64,000 nt of DNA from Cladocopium goreaui. Its lineage: Eukaryota > Sar > Dinophyceae > Suessiales > Symbiodiniaceae. How positions within the stretch are numbered: the stretch's first letter is position 1; each line of letters begins with the position of its first letter. The notes under the pieces are model-generated. The model searched no databases. It saw only the letters and a program-made list of their open reading frames with translations, and was not told the DNA's origin. The translations under genes and the position numbers were made by a program. Of this stretch, positions 1 through 11,186 are shown piece after piece. Location: positions 462,001 through 526,000 of the forward strand of contig CAMXCT020001835.1 in NCBI GenBank assembly GCA_947184155.2. The letters are read 5' to 3'.

Positions 1-1335
1 CATGGCGATCTGCATTTCACAGAACATTGATCTTTGCCTGATGTGCTAAATCATTTGAGGTCCAAGTATCCTAGTTATGAAGCAGTATAACCCAGTGAAT
101 GCACCAACTTCAATCATAAATCATACGCCTGAAATGGTTTCTTTTCGGAACTATGACAAGTTCTGAATTATCATAGTTCACTCCTAGGACTAACACTACT
201 GATGGCCTTGGCTGCCAGGTCCATATCAATCCTCTGTGCTTTAAGAAAGAACATGCACGAACTGCCCGGATAGAATCCTAAATCTTACTGGGTTTTACCT
301 AACCAGTTGTGCAAGTCAAGGTGATAATGTGACTGGTAGGCACCATTCCCCACAACATGTCGAAACATGAGTAACATGAGACATGAGATGAACAAGACAT
401 AACAAGACGCAGTACCAGAACTGGACACAGCGCCCTTCTGTTGGTGCCATGTTTTTTTTTAGCGCGGGTGCACTGTGGAAACCATCATCTTTACAGGGAC
501 AAGTTTTAAAACCAGTCTGCTGAAACCAGCACTGTACCCAGGCCTTCCAAAAGATACTGCGCAGTGTTGGTTGTAGTGAAACCACCATTGGTTTCCATAC
601 TTTTTCGAAATTAACTGAAGTGCTAACTGAAGTTCTTGCATTTGTCTTGGCCAAGGCAGCTTTTTTTTGGCAACTCTCAGGTAGACTGATCTGGCAATAG
701 GAAATCTTTATTTCAAATCAGAACATCAAAAAATCATCTATATAAATGAACAAATTCTATATAAATATCTACAAATCATTCGAACATATCCAGCCGTGCA
801 GGTTGACCTTTGCTATTGAAACATCCTCGGTTTCCTTGTATCTTGTTGACATGATGACATGTCAAAGTCCCGTGTCTTACTGAAGTAAACCTTAGACATG
901 GATGCTCTTAAAGGTCTCTTCCCCAGCATTTACAGCTGCAGGGATGCTCTGCATCCTTCGTCCTCCTCTGACGTGGAGGAACTGGTTGAGTCCATGCGCG
1001 AAACTCAACGTTCGATTGGAATGGTTCCCAAAGGTGTCTTCCAAGCCGATCCTGAGTTGGTCGCAATTTCAGGTGCTTCACATCTGGAGGTACCGAAATT
1101 GTTTTTAAGCTCCATGAAAGGCACAATTTGTAGGGAATACCCAGCCCAATATACTTGGCTGTTGAAGTAGTCTCTGGGCCACTCCATCCTATTTGTCGGG
1201 ACGGAGCAAATCCAACCAAAATATAATGGCACTTCCAGTCTTGGTCGATCAAATAGAACAGCCGTGAATTAGATGGTCAAGAAACTCGAAATAGCCATGA
1301 ATTAGCCCATGATGTCCAGAATGGTCAACATCTTT
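1..1335. other. No supported gene
   Basis: Single-copy-looking AT-moderate DNA downstream of the GH18 gene. A plus-strand open frame at 898-1170 (90 codons) exists, but I could not find splice partners or a recognisable domain, so it is not called. Confidence 0.3.
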
Positions 1336-4300
1336 TCATCTCTTTCCGATCTTTTTCCAAAAAAAACACCAAGAAAAATCGTTGAACTCGCCATCCAGAT
1401 TCATCCAAAAGGAATAGCCCCTGGGCCTCTCAACTTCCTTCGCAGCTTGGTACGCTGCTGCCAATTGTTCTGGCCAAAAAAAGGCCCACTTGGGAGGTGA
1501 GCCCCAGCTGACGCCCAGCAAGAGTTTGGAATGGGGAACTTGGATCTTCACATCACCTGCTGTGAAAACATGGACTGTTTGATCGAGGATATCAATGGCT
1601 ATAGTAAGTCCAAAAAATTGTTGGGAAGTGTGGGGATGAGTTGCATGAGACTACCAAGAACAAGGATTTTATGGGGTGTAAATCGACCACAATGGCTATA
1701 TATGTATATAGGGATATAATTGGTACTGGTATGTTAAGGATATAAAGAGATCAATCAGGCCCCTGGTCATCCCACCATCATTTTTATGGGATTCCTTAGC
1801 ATTCCTTCTATCGAGGGGAAACAAACTTGCCATCGCTGCGCAAAAAGAAAAAGTAGTTTACCAGCAACACATAAAATACATCCGCAACAATTGGTGATAT
1901 AACATGATATAACTAACCAATTATTTGGTAAACTCAACGTTTAGTAATAGTAAACCCAATGGTTTAGGAGACCTCGAATGGTGGGGATGGTTTGTGGTTC
2001 CGCCCCTTTCTGGTTAAATTGGGGGTGAGGGTGGTACATTACTAGGCTTCCAACATTAGCACAATTATCATATCCCTTTGACAATCTAAGGTGGCAGACA
2101 GGACAAATAACCTGTTGTGTGTCCATAGATAGGTGATTTTCTCACATATTCACATGTTCGCAACACAAAATAGGATATCCCAGTGTCATTGGCTTGATTG
2201 CTGCACCGGCCAGGCTGTCTTTCTCATGTTTTTGGGGGTCAACAGTTTCTTAGATCTAACAATTGAGCCACCATGGTTGACCCCATTTTTTGGGGTTGAC
2301 CAGCAATGACCCAGTTCCGGGCATGTGCCACACCTTGCAATGGAAGAGATGGGTCATCGAAATGAATGGTCCATCCATTGAGGAACTGTGCTGCATAGCT
2401 TTGCAGATACTCTTCCTCGCTGATGCCGCTGTGCAAAGCTTGCATGGCTGGTGCGTAGCTTTCATAGAGCTGGATGGTGACCAAATCCTGGCCACTCGCT
2501 ACACATGGAATTATCAACAAAATATGAATAATCCAGTTGATAATGTGCTAAATGCGGATTGCTTACTATAAAACTATATTAACCATAATGGACAAAACTA
2601 TATATATATATGCATACGGCCCATCTCCCATCTCCCTGCCATTTCTTTGCTCCCTGCCATTTGATCATCTTACCACGGAGAAGTTTGTGAACTGAAATAA
2701 AATGAAGGAAGGCGAAAAAAGGAAGTTTCCTAAACAGTCCCGGATCTTCGGAACATGGGGGACAATATAAATAATTATATATCATATATATATATATATA
2801 TATATCATATCATATTGACATATTTGAATACATTATTTAATGTTCCAATGTAATTTAAATATTTACATCACCATCATGGGGGGCACTAATGTTGACCTCC
2901 AAGTCGTCAACTCTCCTTTTCGAAACCAAGATTCAAAAGTTCCCTCGGGGGCTGCAGCCCACCAATAGGCATAGCAATTTCTGCCGCGGTAGAAGAAATC
3001 TGGATGATAGTCCTGATGTCCATTCCATGGTCAACCACACAGGTTTCACATGTTCAACATGATTCTTGAACCGAAAGATTGGTGCTGTGGGGCCCACTCG
3101 AAAAAAACAAATGTTTTAATATGCTGGCCACTTTGTTTTTTTTTAAAAAACAGAAAAATATAAAGAACAGAAAAATAAGATTCACCCGTCCTCATTGGAA
3201 TTGTTCAGGAAACGGTTAAACTTTGATGTGGTCACATCAAAATACGTCTGTGCCGGTGCCATGGTCACCAAATATCCCGCTTTTTTGGCAAACGAAGACA
3301 TATCAACGACCAGCTGCATGCATGCTGAGCTGAAGACGTTGTAGCGGCTTTGGGTCCAATCGTTTCCTTCCAGGTCCCAGTCGAAACCGTCAAAAGGTAG
3401 GGCTAAGCCTGGCCGACTCATCAATTTCTCGGCCCCAAGATGCCCCAAGTGGTTGTTTTCGGAGGCGTGCTGATAAATAACCTGGTAGTTTTGGGCGTTT
3501 TTTGGGTATTTTAGTCGTGGGTGGGGTGGGGTGGGGTGGGGTGGGGTGACCTTTTCGGATCTCTGTTCACATGTCTATATGATTATATGATGTGTCAATA
3601 TATTCGCGCATATATAATATAATATATTATATATTAAATATAATATGTATATAATATATTATATTTATTTGATATTATCTATTATATATCGTATATTAAA
3701 AAAATAAATAAATTATATATTAAATATTTTAATATAATATATTTAATATAATATATTAAGTATAATATTTAATATATATTATGTTATATTATATTATCTT
3801 ATATTATATTAAATTATAATATATATATATACTGTATATATATACATTAAATTAAATCATATTAAATTACATTAAATTATATTAAAATAAATTAAATTAT
3901 ATTACCTTATATTATACTATATATATATACATTATATCTTATATATTATATATTGTATATTATATATATATATTTATTTTATATTATATATTCTATATTA
4001 AATATAATATATCATATATATATTATTATATATTATATATTATGTATTGTATATTATATATTATATATTATATATTATATATTATATATTATATATATTA
4101 TATTATATATAATATTATATTATATATAATATTATATTATATATATATATATATGTGTGTGTGTTACGTGGTATAAAACCTGGTTCTATAAAACCTGGCT
4201 GATTGAGTTGGACGGGTTTCCCAAAAAAGGTCAGGCAGAGGTCTGATCCGGGGCATGGAACTCATAGGAACTCAGGGCATAAAATCACCACATGGAAACC

Positions 4301-5549
4301 CAATTCTTGGATGTTGAAAGCTCCAAAACAATCATGTCCGTTTGGTAAAAATAGGTTTGGGCCGGGAGCTGGTTAATCCCATCTATCATCATAGAAACCT
4401 GTTGTTATTTTGGGGTAGTTACCTTGAGAAACCCCTCCAAAAAAATCAACCAACCAAATGGGAATATATGTTACCAATATATGGTTAATATATGGTTAAT
4501 ATATGGTTAACATATGGTTAACATATGGTTAATATATGGTTAATATATGGTTAATATATGGTTAATATATGGTTAATATATGGTTAATGATGGTTAATAA
4601 TAATATCTAGTTGGTGGTTTCAACCTACCCCTCTGAAAAATCATGGAGTGAAAGTCAGTTGGGATGATGACATTCCCGATGGAAAGTCATAAAATTCATG
4701 TTCCAAAGCACCAACCAGATCACCATGATTGCTGGTATAACAATCATTTTTTTTGGTGGGTTAGGTTCCAATGTTTGCCAGTGGATGTGCAGCCTTTGCC
4801 GGTGAAACTCACATTGTTTGGATCTACTACAATCCCTTCCCCCGTTCATTTTAAACACCCCCAAAAAAATGGTTTAGTACAGGATGCAACACGTATTTCG
4901 GACATTTTGGGACAATTGTGGGGGTGTTTGATATTAAGCACATGAAATTAGTTGAATGATGTTTTTCATGGGATCTGTCGCAACCACCAGTAGATGATGC
5001 GTTCAGTTGCCGGCCTTGATTCCAAGTGTGCCAGGCATGAAACCACTCCTCTCCCGTAAAGCTGGTGTCAGGATGAGGACCATTCCACCCACCAATGGTG
5101 ATGAGGTGTCTGGTGTCGAGGTCCTGAGTTTAATCCACGTGTAAAACAACATGTGAAAATTGTGAAAATATGACTTTTAGTGGGGTATGTGGTGTTTATA
5201 CCCTCATACCACATCTACATCAAACCACAGACACAATTAAAATCTGCATGGCTGAACTCCATCCGGCTTCTTTTGCTTCAATGCTCTTCCGCACGCGTGC
5301 CACGCAGTCGAGATCTGGCAAAGGCCCTGCAACTTGGGGCTTACCATCCACTTTCAGAAGACTGGAAGCGAACCAAAAGATCACATTGACACCTCTCTCC
5401 ACGGCCAGCAGAGTTTGACTTTCATTGCACCTCCCCCAATTTTGCCAGGCAGCAATAATGGGGCCCTCCGGAAGGGAATGGTGGACAACATTAGAGGCAG
5501 CAAGGATAGAACAGGCCAACAGTGTACCAAGTAGACTTAAAACCGGCAT
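1336..5549 (-). CDS. Secreted GH18 chitinase-like glycoside hydrolase, six exons
   Basis: Glycoside hydrolase family 18 enzyme, expected to cleave beta-1,4-GlcNAc polymers outside the cell. Exons on the minus strand: E1 5549 to about 5250 (ATG, hydrophobic signal peptide MPVLSLLGTLLACSILAAS, first strand IIAAWQNWG); E2 5123-5015 (ITIGGWNGPHPDTSF, the SxGG-type motif); E3 3408-3191 (DGFDWDLEG, the DxxDxDxE catalytic motif, then TMAPAQTYFD); E4 3012 to about 2940 (NCYAYWWAA); E5 2487-2301 (VTIQLYES, holding the substrate Tyr); E6 1556-1336 (RGYSFWMNLDG, last strand). Total about 360 residues, normal for the family. E2/E3 join in phase 1 with a GC donor (CAAG|GCC); E3/E4 join in phase 0 with a GA donor (GAG|GAC); E5/E6 use GT. 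The ends of E1 and E4, and whether E6 runs to its stop at 1336, are unresolved. The GH18 call is firm from four family motifs in the right order. Confidence 0.82.
3191..3408 (-). CDS. GH18 catalytic exon (exon 3)
   Basis: This exon carries the diagnostic catalytic signature DGFDWDLEG, in which the Glu is the general acid and the last Asp assists the substrate-assisted mechanism known for GH18. It also encodes the following strand MAPAQTYFD. It begins with 2 nt completing a Gly codon from exon 2 (phase 1) and ends in phase 0 at GAG|GACGGG, so the donor would be GA, a type known in dinoflagellates. A canonical GT lies 5 nt further on (GACGG|GTGAAT), but it would not keep the frame into the next exon. 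Confidence 0.8.
3518..3548 (+). repeat. (GGGGT)n tract
   Basis: Five G-runs spaced by single T (GGGTGGGGTGGGG...) inside the GH18 intron between exons 2 and 3. It fits the sequence rule for an intramolecular G-quadruplex. Confidence 0.6.
3595..4155. repeat. Long TA-rich low-complexity block in GH18 intron
   Basis: About 560 bp made almost only of A and T, with many ATATTATAT and TATATTAAAT variants, ending in (GT)n. It lies within intron 2 of the GH18 gene. No coding content. Confidence 0.85.
4479..4598. repeat. 11-bp tandem repeat GGTTAATATAT
   Basis: Around ten direct copies of an 11-bp unit (GGTTAATATAT, some with C for T), directly next to a copy of the GTTGGTGG MITE. Confidence 0.8.
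4607..4718. mobile_element. MITE family B, copy 1 (CTGGTTGGTGG termini)
   Basis: About 110 bp with inverted ends: the left reads CTAGTTGGTGGTTTCAACC and the right ends GCACCAACCAG. Copies at 7234 and 13645 share the internal CCTACCCCTCTGAAAAAT part. Non-coding, so a miniature inverted-repeat element. Confidence 0.6.
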
Positions 5550-5940
5550 CTCGTTGGACGCTTGAATCCACTTGAATCCACTTGAACCACTTGAGCTACA
5601 GTTTCTGCATCTGCCCTGAAAGAAGTCATGCAAATCAATATCCAGAATTCAGCAGATCAGCCATATATATATAATATAATAACTACGAGTAATTTAGTGG
5701 ATTTGCTTCTAGAACAAAGCTTGTCAGCAAGTGACAATATACCCAACTGGACAAACTTGAGGAACTGCTCAAATAGACTTCTACGTGTGTCACCAGTGTG
5801 TTGACCCAACTAATATCTACGAGTGTATATATATATATATACCTTACAAAATACAAACCATGTATACATTTATAATATCACATAAATGTAGCTATATAAT
5901 TTGTTTTATAATATTCTATATAGGTAATTAAACAGTAATA

Positions 5941-6054
5941 TACACCCTCTGGTTATTTAACATAACCATGGCAAATCACCATTTATAGATGGTTTACCGT
6001 TCTTAATCGCATGGTGGATCTTTCCATGGCTATGTTAAATAACCAGAGGGTGTA
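5941..6054. mobile_element. Palindromic MITE family A, copy 1
   Basis: Starts TACACCCTCTGGTTATTTAA and ends with its inverted complement, a 24-bp perfect terminal inverted repeat. The whole 114-bp unit is a near palindrome. One of eight relatives in this window (see 9725, 22246, 42863). Confidence 0.8.
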
Positions 6055-6699
6055 TATATATATATATATATAACTGGGTAACTTATAATATTTCACTAAC
6101 CTGAATTAAGGCCCATTTGGGGATGACTTCCCTTAATAACTATGATTCCAGTGAGGTCGCAGTGAGGTCGTTATAATTTAACCAGATATGTTATAAACCA
6201 TATAAACCATATCACGTTGAACACCTTCGTGTGAGTATCGGTTTGTATCGGAATCAATGGATCTGAAAAAAAAATCCGTCTGAGGTCCCATCTGGATTGC
6301 CATCCCACTGGTCCTTCATGCCCACGCGCATTTGCAGGCCCGTCCTGTACATCCAATTGATCCGTCGAAAATCCGATTTTTTCATCTGGAAATCATCGAA
6401 AAATCATCCAAAAGTTTCGAGATGGGAAATGATGGGAGGCACCAAAAAAAGTCTTTACCCTTAGATAGAAGGATCAATATATATATATATATTTATATTT
6501 ATAAATAGGGCCTATAATCTTACCTGCAAACCTTTGAAAAATACCAAGGTTGAAGTGGTTTGACTAACAAAATCATTGGGTACTCAACCAGCACAAAATG
6601 GGGATTGATCCATTTGTCTCCGGGAAATTTGGGCACTGTCCATTTGGAATACAATGCTGTGCTGAAACATAGTTCTTCAGGGAGATTCCATATAAAATA

Positions 6700-6731
<32 letters not shown>

Positions 6732-6859
6732 CATACATTACATTACATTACATTACATTACATCACATCACATCACATCACATCACACCACATCACATCA
6801 CATCACATCACATTACATTACATACATACATATACATATGTACATACTTGTCTACATGC

Positions 6860-6894
<35 letters not shown>

Positions 6895-7233
6895 GATATG
6901 TATGGCACCTAATTGGATCCTTGGACGTTCTCAAACATCCTCAAAGCAATTCCAGGGCTTGTGTTGGGGTCTTGATGCCAGCCACAAATCCCATTTCTTC
7001 TGCGCTGAGTGCAGTGCTTGGTAAATGTGGGATTGTCCTTGGCCGCGACAAGTGGAGATGGAACGCGGAAAAAAATGTGGCACAGTAAACACCACGCAGT
7101 TTGCAAATATTGACAGTCATGAAAGATATGACTCCAACGACACAATGTTGTACGCATAGTCAAAGATGGTATGTCAATCATGGCAAGATGACATATTTCT
7201 GACCAGGCACAAAATGGTGTTCCACGACTTGAT

Positions 7234-7334
7234 CTGGTTGGTGGTTGACCTACCCCTCTGAAAAATATTAGTCAAATGGGAGTATTGTTCCCAAAATATG
7301 GAAAAATAAAAAATGTTCCAAACCACCAACCAGT
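7234..7334. mobile_element. MITE family B, copy 2
   Basis: Begins CTGGTTGGTGGTTGACC and ends CAAACCACCAACCAG; the inner part has CTGAAAAATATTAGTCAA as in the copy at 13645. About 100 bp, no ORF. Confidence 0.65.
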
Positions 7335-7945
7335 GATGGACATGAGATTCGTGAAACACTCACAGTGTTTCCCAGCGCCAATTCGGGGTGCTTGTCAAAT
7401 GAAGCCAAAAAGTTCCTGTCCATTTTCCATACCCAATCAGCCCATTGACCAATAAATCACCAGGTAATGCTTGGTCAAAGAACTGTAATCTGAAGGTTAT
7501 TTATTATAATAAGCCATGCATAAAGAAAGTTATGCCACCCAAAGGCGTTTCAGATAATGACCAACTGTAATCTCAACATTCCTGCATGTTTGATCTCAAC
7601 AAAAAGGCTGCATACATCTCGGGAACAATCCCAAACCTGTGACTAAAATTATCCTATGGGACCTCTTCCCAGGGATGTTGGCCATCGAGAAGTTGTAATT
7701 CACAATTTAACACGTTTCCAAAAACAATAAACTTCGAGTAGAAATCTGGCAGATGACACAACAATATAAAACAATCATCGAAGTCCAAGTATAACATCAT
7801 CTTCTGGCAGCTCCCCTCAGGAACAAATCTGGCTGTATCCAAGCTGCAGTTCGCGGGTAGATTCGGACCTGCCAGGAACGTCATTCCCAAAATGATCGGA
7901 TCATGTGTGTTTTTCATGTGTGTTTCAGCGACCAGAATAAACCAC

Positions 7946-8053
7946 TACCCTCTGGTAAACAAACAGTTTGCTATTGAACATGGTGATTTATAGTGGATTT
8001 ACCCATTGAAAATGGTGATTTTCCATAGTTATGTAAACGTTTACCAGAGGGTA
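7946..8053. mobile_element. Palindromic MITE family A, copy 2
   Basis: TACCCTCTGGTAAAC at the left, GTTTACCAGAGGGTA at the right. The inside keeps the family pattern GGTGATTTATAGTGG / CCATTGAAAATGG. Flanking TA fits a TA target duplication. Confidence 0.8.
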
Positions 8054-8126
8054 ACCACAACATGCAGCTCCGGAATCAGGTCCAGCAACTCGCTCAGGAT
8101 GTTCCCAAGATCACGACACGATTTAC

Positions 8127-8221
8127 CCCATCCCAGCCATCAACAGCAGGATCCACACCACTTGGGATCCACACCACTGCCATGGGAATCAAAGTTCCAA
8201 GGTCTACTCGCCACCAGGGCT
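8127..8221 (-). CDS. Exon with fucolectin / F5/8 type C-like motif
   Basis: A 95-bp minus-strand exon read between an AG acceptor (GGCAG|AGCC) and a GT donor (ATGGG|GTAAAT). It encodes PWWRVDLGTLIPMAVVWIP, a close match to the PWWxVDLG...I..V.I signature of fucolectin/F5/8C carbohydrate-binding domains, which bind sugars on secreted or surface proteins. The rest of the domain must lie in neighbouring exons that I could not delimit. It could belong to the cysteine-rich gene upstream on the same strand. The motif is clear; the gene model is not. Confidence 0.5.
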
Positions 8222-9513
8222 CTGCCTTCACGTTGAAATCACCATGATTCCAATTTTTCAGCGTCTCAAGTTGTGTTGCTTTATCAACTTCACTAAAAAA
8301 TTCACCCTTCAGGGGGATGAAGCATTATTTAGCCATATTCAACACTGACAAAATGATGCTTAACATGTTAATCTTGTTAATAACGTTTGAAAGCTCCTGA
8401 AAACTGAAATAAAGAGAGTCCCACTAACTGCTACTGGGTACCCTTCGGAAAACGCACCAACAGCACTGCAAATTGATCAACCCAAAAAATCGGTTGAACA
8501 CGTTCTCCCACCCACCTGGATAATGGCATATCCATACGCGGTCGACGTCAGAATATGTTGCGGTAGTAGCCCGGTACAAAATGGGATGGCAATTGTAAGT
8601 AGGATTGAAATTACCATTACATCTCGGAGTTGTTGTCCTTATTTTTGACACAGACTCCACCGTGGATTTGTACTGCCAACAGCACAGGCGAAGATTACAT
8701 CCATATCTATTCCCCTGATATTGTTGGTTAAAATCAACTCATCTCACCCTTACGGTACTTACGGTCTACCATGGCTTACCCAATCACCTGCTTCCAGTAA
8801 CCCCTGACCGGGCGACCTGCCAATCGGTGATGGCGCAGCCTGCTGAAAAATAGAGGTGGCCACCTGTAGCGCTTGGATGATGCCAAAGGTTTTTGGGTGG
8901 TTTTTGGTGGGGAAAATGAGATTTGAAAACTCCAAGAAATGCGGATTTTATTTCTGATTTAACTAACTTCTGGGGCTTAATTAATGTTCATCAACCATAT
9001 TTTACATGCATGTAATGAGAGATAAACTGGGAAAATTATGACGATTATATATATATATGGGGATTTAAGCAACAATGAATTGCTTAAGCAACACTAAACT
9101 GGACCAAACTGGGATTTACAGTAACTGGAAACACATGGAATTTGGAATTTAGCCCAGTCGGGTTTGTCTCAATCAGCCATGAGGTGAAATTGAGGTACGT
9201 ACCAAAGTCTGAGTCCTACCCACGTGTTGTTGGAAAGATTTCACCATCATATGATCAAGCCGGTCAGATGTTCGCTGGTCTCTGCTGAATGGGCTACCTG
9301 TAAATGCCTTTGCCGACCGCCTAGCCAGTGTGAGGCATCATCGGGCAGAAATGGTGTACTTCCAATCTTTGTCAGCCAGTATTTTTGCCCAAACGCACAG
9401 CTATCTCGATGCTGAACAGTAACAACACAGGAACATGTCATCTGTGCGATTCTGCTGAATGACAAACATCTTCACTTCGAGATGGAGTTTGGTTTCCAAA
9501 CTCACAGTATCAA

Positions 9514-9612
9514 ATGGGTCAAAACCCTGGTACCCTGTAGTTCAAACCAAAATAGCTAGTAGTTATGGATGTTCATCCACACACTATGGTATGATTCTAG
9601 GCATTACGTACA
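9514..9612. repeat. Dispersed repeat family C, copy 1
   Basis: Starts GGGTCAAAACCCTGGTACC, includes TATGGATGTTCATCC and ends near a GGCATTACG variant of the family's TAGGTATTGATCCATA. Related to copies at 10861 and 63660. Confidence 0.6.
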
Positions 9613-9724
9613 TCCCCACAAGTTGTCACCAATACATCACCACCTTGTTGCTGAGTCATCACCGTTCAATCAAGTTCACAAAAAAAAATCCTGCTGAACC
9701 CACCTGGCTAAATCACCGTTAGAG

Positions 9725-9829
9725 TACCCTCTGGTAAACTAACATAGCTATGGAAAATCACCATTTTCAATGGGAAAACTCACTATAAATGGGCAATTTT
9801 CAATAGCTATGTTAGTTTACCAGAAGGTA
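9725..9829. mobile_element. Palindromic MITE family A, copy 3
   Basis: TACCCTCTGGTAAACTAACA ... TGTTAGTTTACCAGAAGGTA, 105 bp, one mismatch in the outer inverted repeat (AGAAGG for AGAGGG). Non-coding. Confidence 0.8.
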
Positions 9830-10860
9830 ATCACCATGAAATGCCACACCTGTATCTCCATCCACCGCTTTGTCCGCCGTGGTGACCGCTCCCTCAAGGA
9901 AGACGGAAGAGGACATTTTCGCCTTCGAACGGGAATTCGATGGTGACTTAACCAGGAAACATGGTGACTAAATGGATTTAATGGTGACTTAATGGTGACT
10001 TAATGGTGAAATAATGGTGATTTAGCCAATCAAGATGGTGATTTAATGGTAATGTTTCAGTATAACGTGCTTAATCATCCAATAATTAGTTTCATAATTT
10101 TCATAGGGAAACACCCAGTTAGTACATAACATCCCCTTATAACTGGTGTAAAAAATAGAGCCTGATTAGTTGGGCAGTTGGCCATTTGGGGATGATTTCA
10201 CCGTTGAAAAACTAACGATCCTAGGCCTTGGCCAACAGTTGAACTGTTGTGAGGTCGTTCTAACTCGTCCAAAGAGCTAGTTCTAGTCTAAGTTCTACTC
10301 TGAGTTCTACTTAGTCTAGATAAGTTCTACTCGAAGTTCTACCATGGTGCTAACATCTATGCCACATCAAGCACCAGTGCACCAGTTGCCGAGACACGTC
10401 TTTGAAGGTGGCTGGATTGGATGATGAGCCTGCCGCCCAACCGTGACGCCGTGACTGGACCCCGTTTATCACTTCACACCGGGGTAAGCCCAAAATAGAA
10501 AAGTTGGGAAAATGACCAAGCCTATCTTTTGTGACTGTAGATCCAATACATGTCCCAACAGTTTGGGGGAGTATTTACCAGCAGATTCCTTTGGCGATTT
10601 CCATCTGGGAATGTAAATCCATCCACTGTCTGTTGGTGCAATCGGAGTTTGATCAACTGCAATCAGGTCGTAGCTGAGGCAAAGACATGTCTGCAACCAG
10701 TGAGTTTTGGGTCAGAAATAGCTGAACCAGATTGTATGAAATTAGCAAGCCACAACAGCCACTTCTTGCTGCAGTACGTCAAGTAATTCCCTGGTACATC
10801 CCTGGTGCATCATGCATCTTTAGACGGAAAGAGATGCATCCGAAACCATGGTATATGGGG

Positions 10861-10960
10861 ATGGGTCAAAACCCTGGTACCTAGTGAACCCCAAGTCATA
10901 GCTGGGATTTATGGATGTTCATCCCACTAAACATGGTATTTTCATAGGTATTGATCCATA
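10861..10960. repeat. Dispersed repeat family C, copy 2
   Basis: GGGTCAAAACCCTGGTACCT, then AGTGAACCCCAA, GGATGTTCATCCCACTAAA and GGTATTGATCCATA. Nearly the same as the copy at 63660, 53 kb away. Family ends are not obviously inverted repeats. Confidence 0.7.
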
Positions 10961-11155
10961 CCTATATTTTTTACCAACGTTCTTCTCCCGGTGCCCTGGC
11001 GCTTGGTGATTCTTTTTTGTGCCTCGAATCTCTTCGGCACATGCCCTGAACAAAGCGATCCTGGCGGCCAATCTCCCAGGTCACCCAGATAGCAACATCT
11101 TAGGAACTGAAAACATCTGGAATATGAACTGGAATATTCAGTTGACCATCCTGTG

Positions 11156-11186
<31 letters not shown>

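Larger units (their letters stand above)
5550..8126. other. Non-coding stretch with simple repeats
   Basis: Upstream of the GH18 start. It holds two MITEs (listed), (TA)n runs near 5830, 6050, 6480 and 6860, and a TACATA/CATCACA microsatellite at 6690-6840. I saw no supported exon, although a minus-strand open frame at 7654-7917 could hide one. Confidence 0.4.

Noticed and set aside
898..1170. Plus-strand 90-codon frame as a gene
   Set aside because: Opposite strand to all neighbours, no domain, no matched splice sites; not enough to call.
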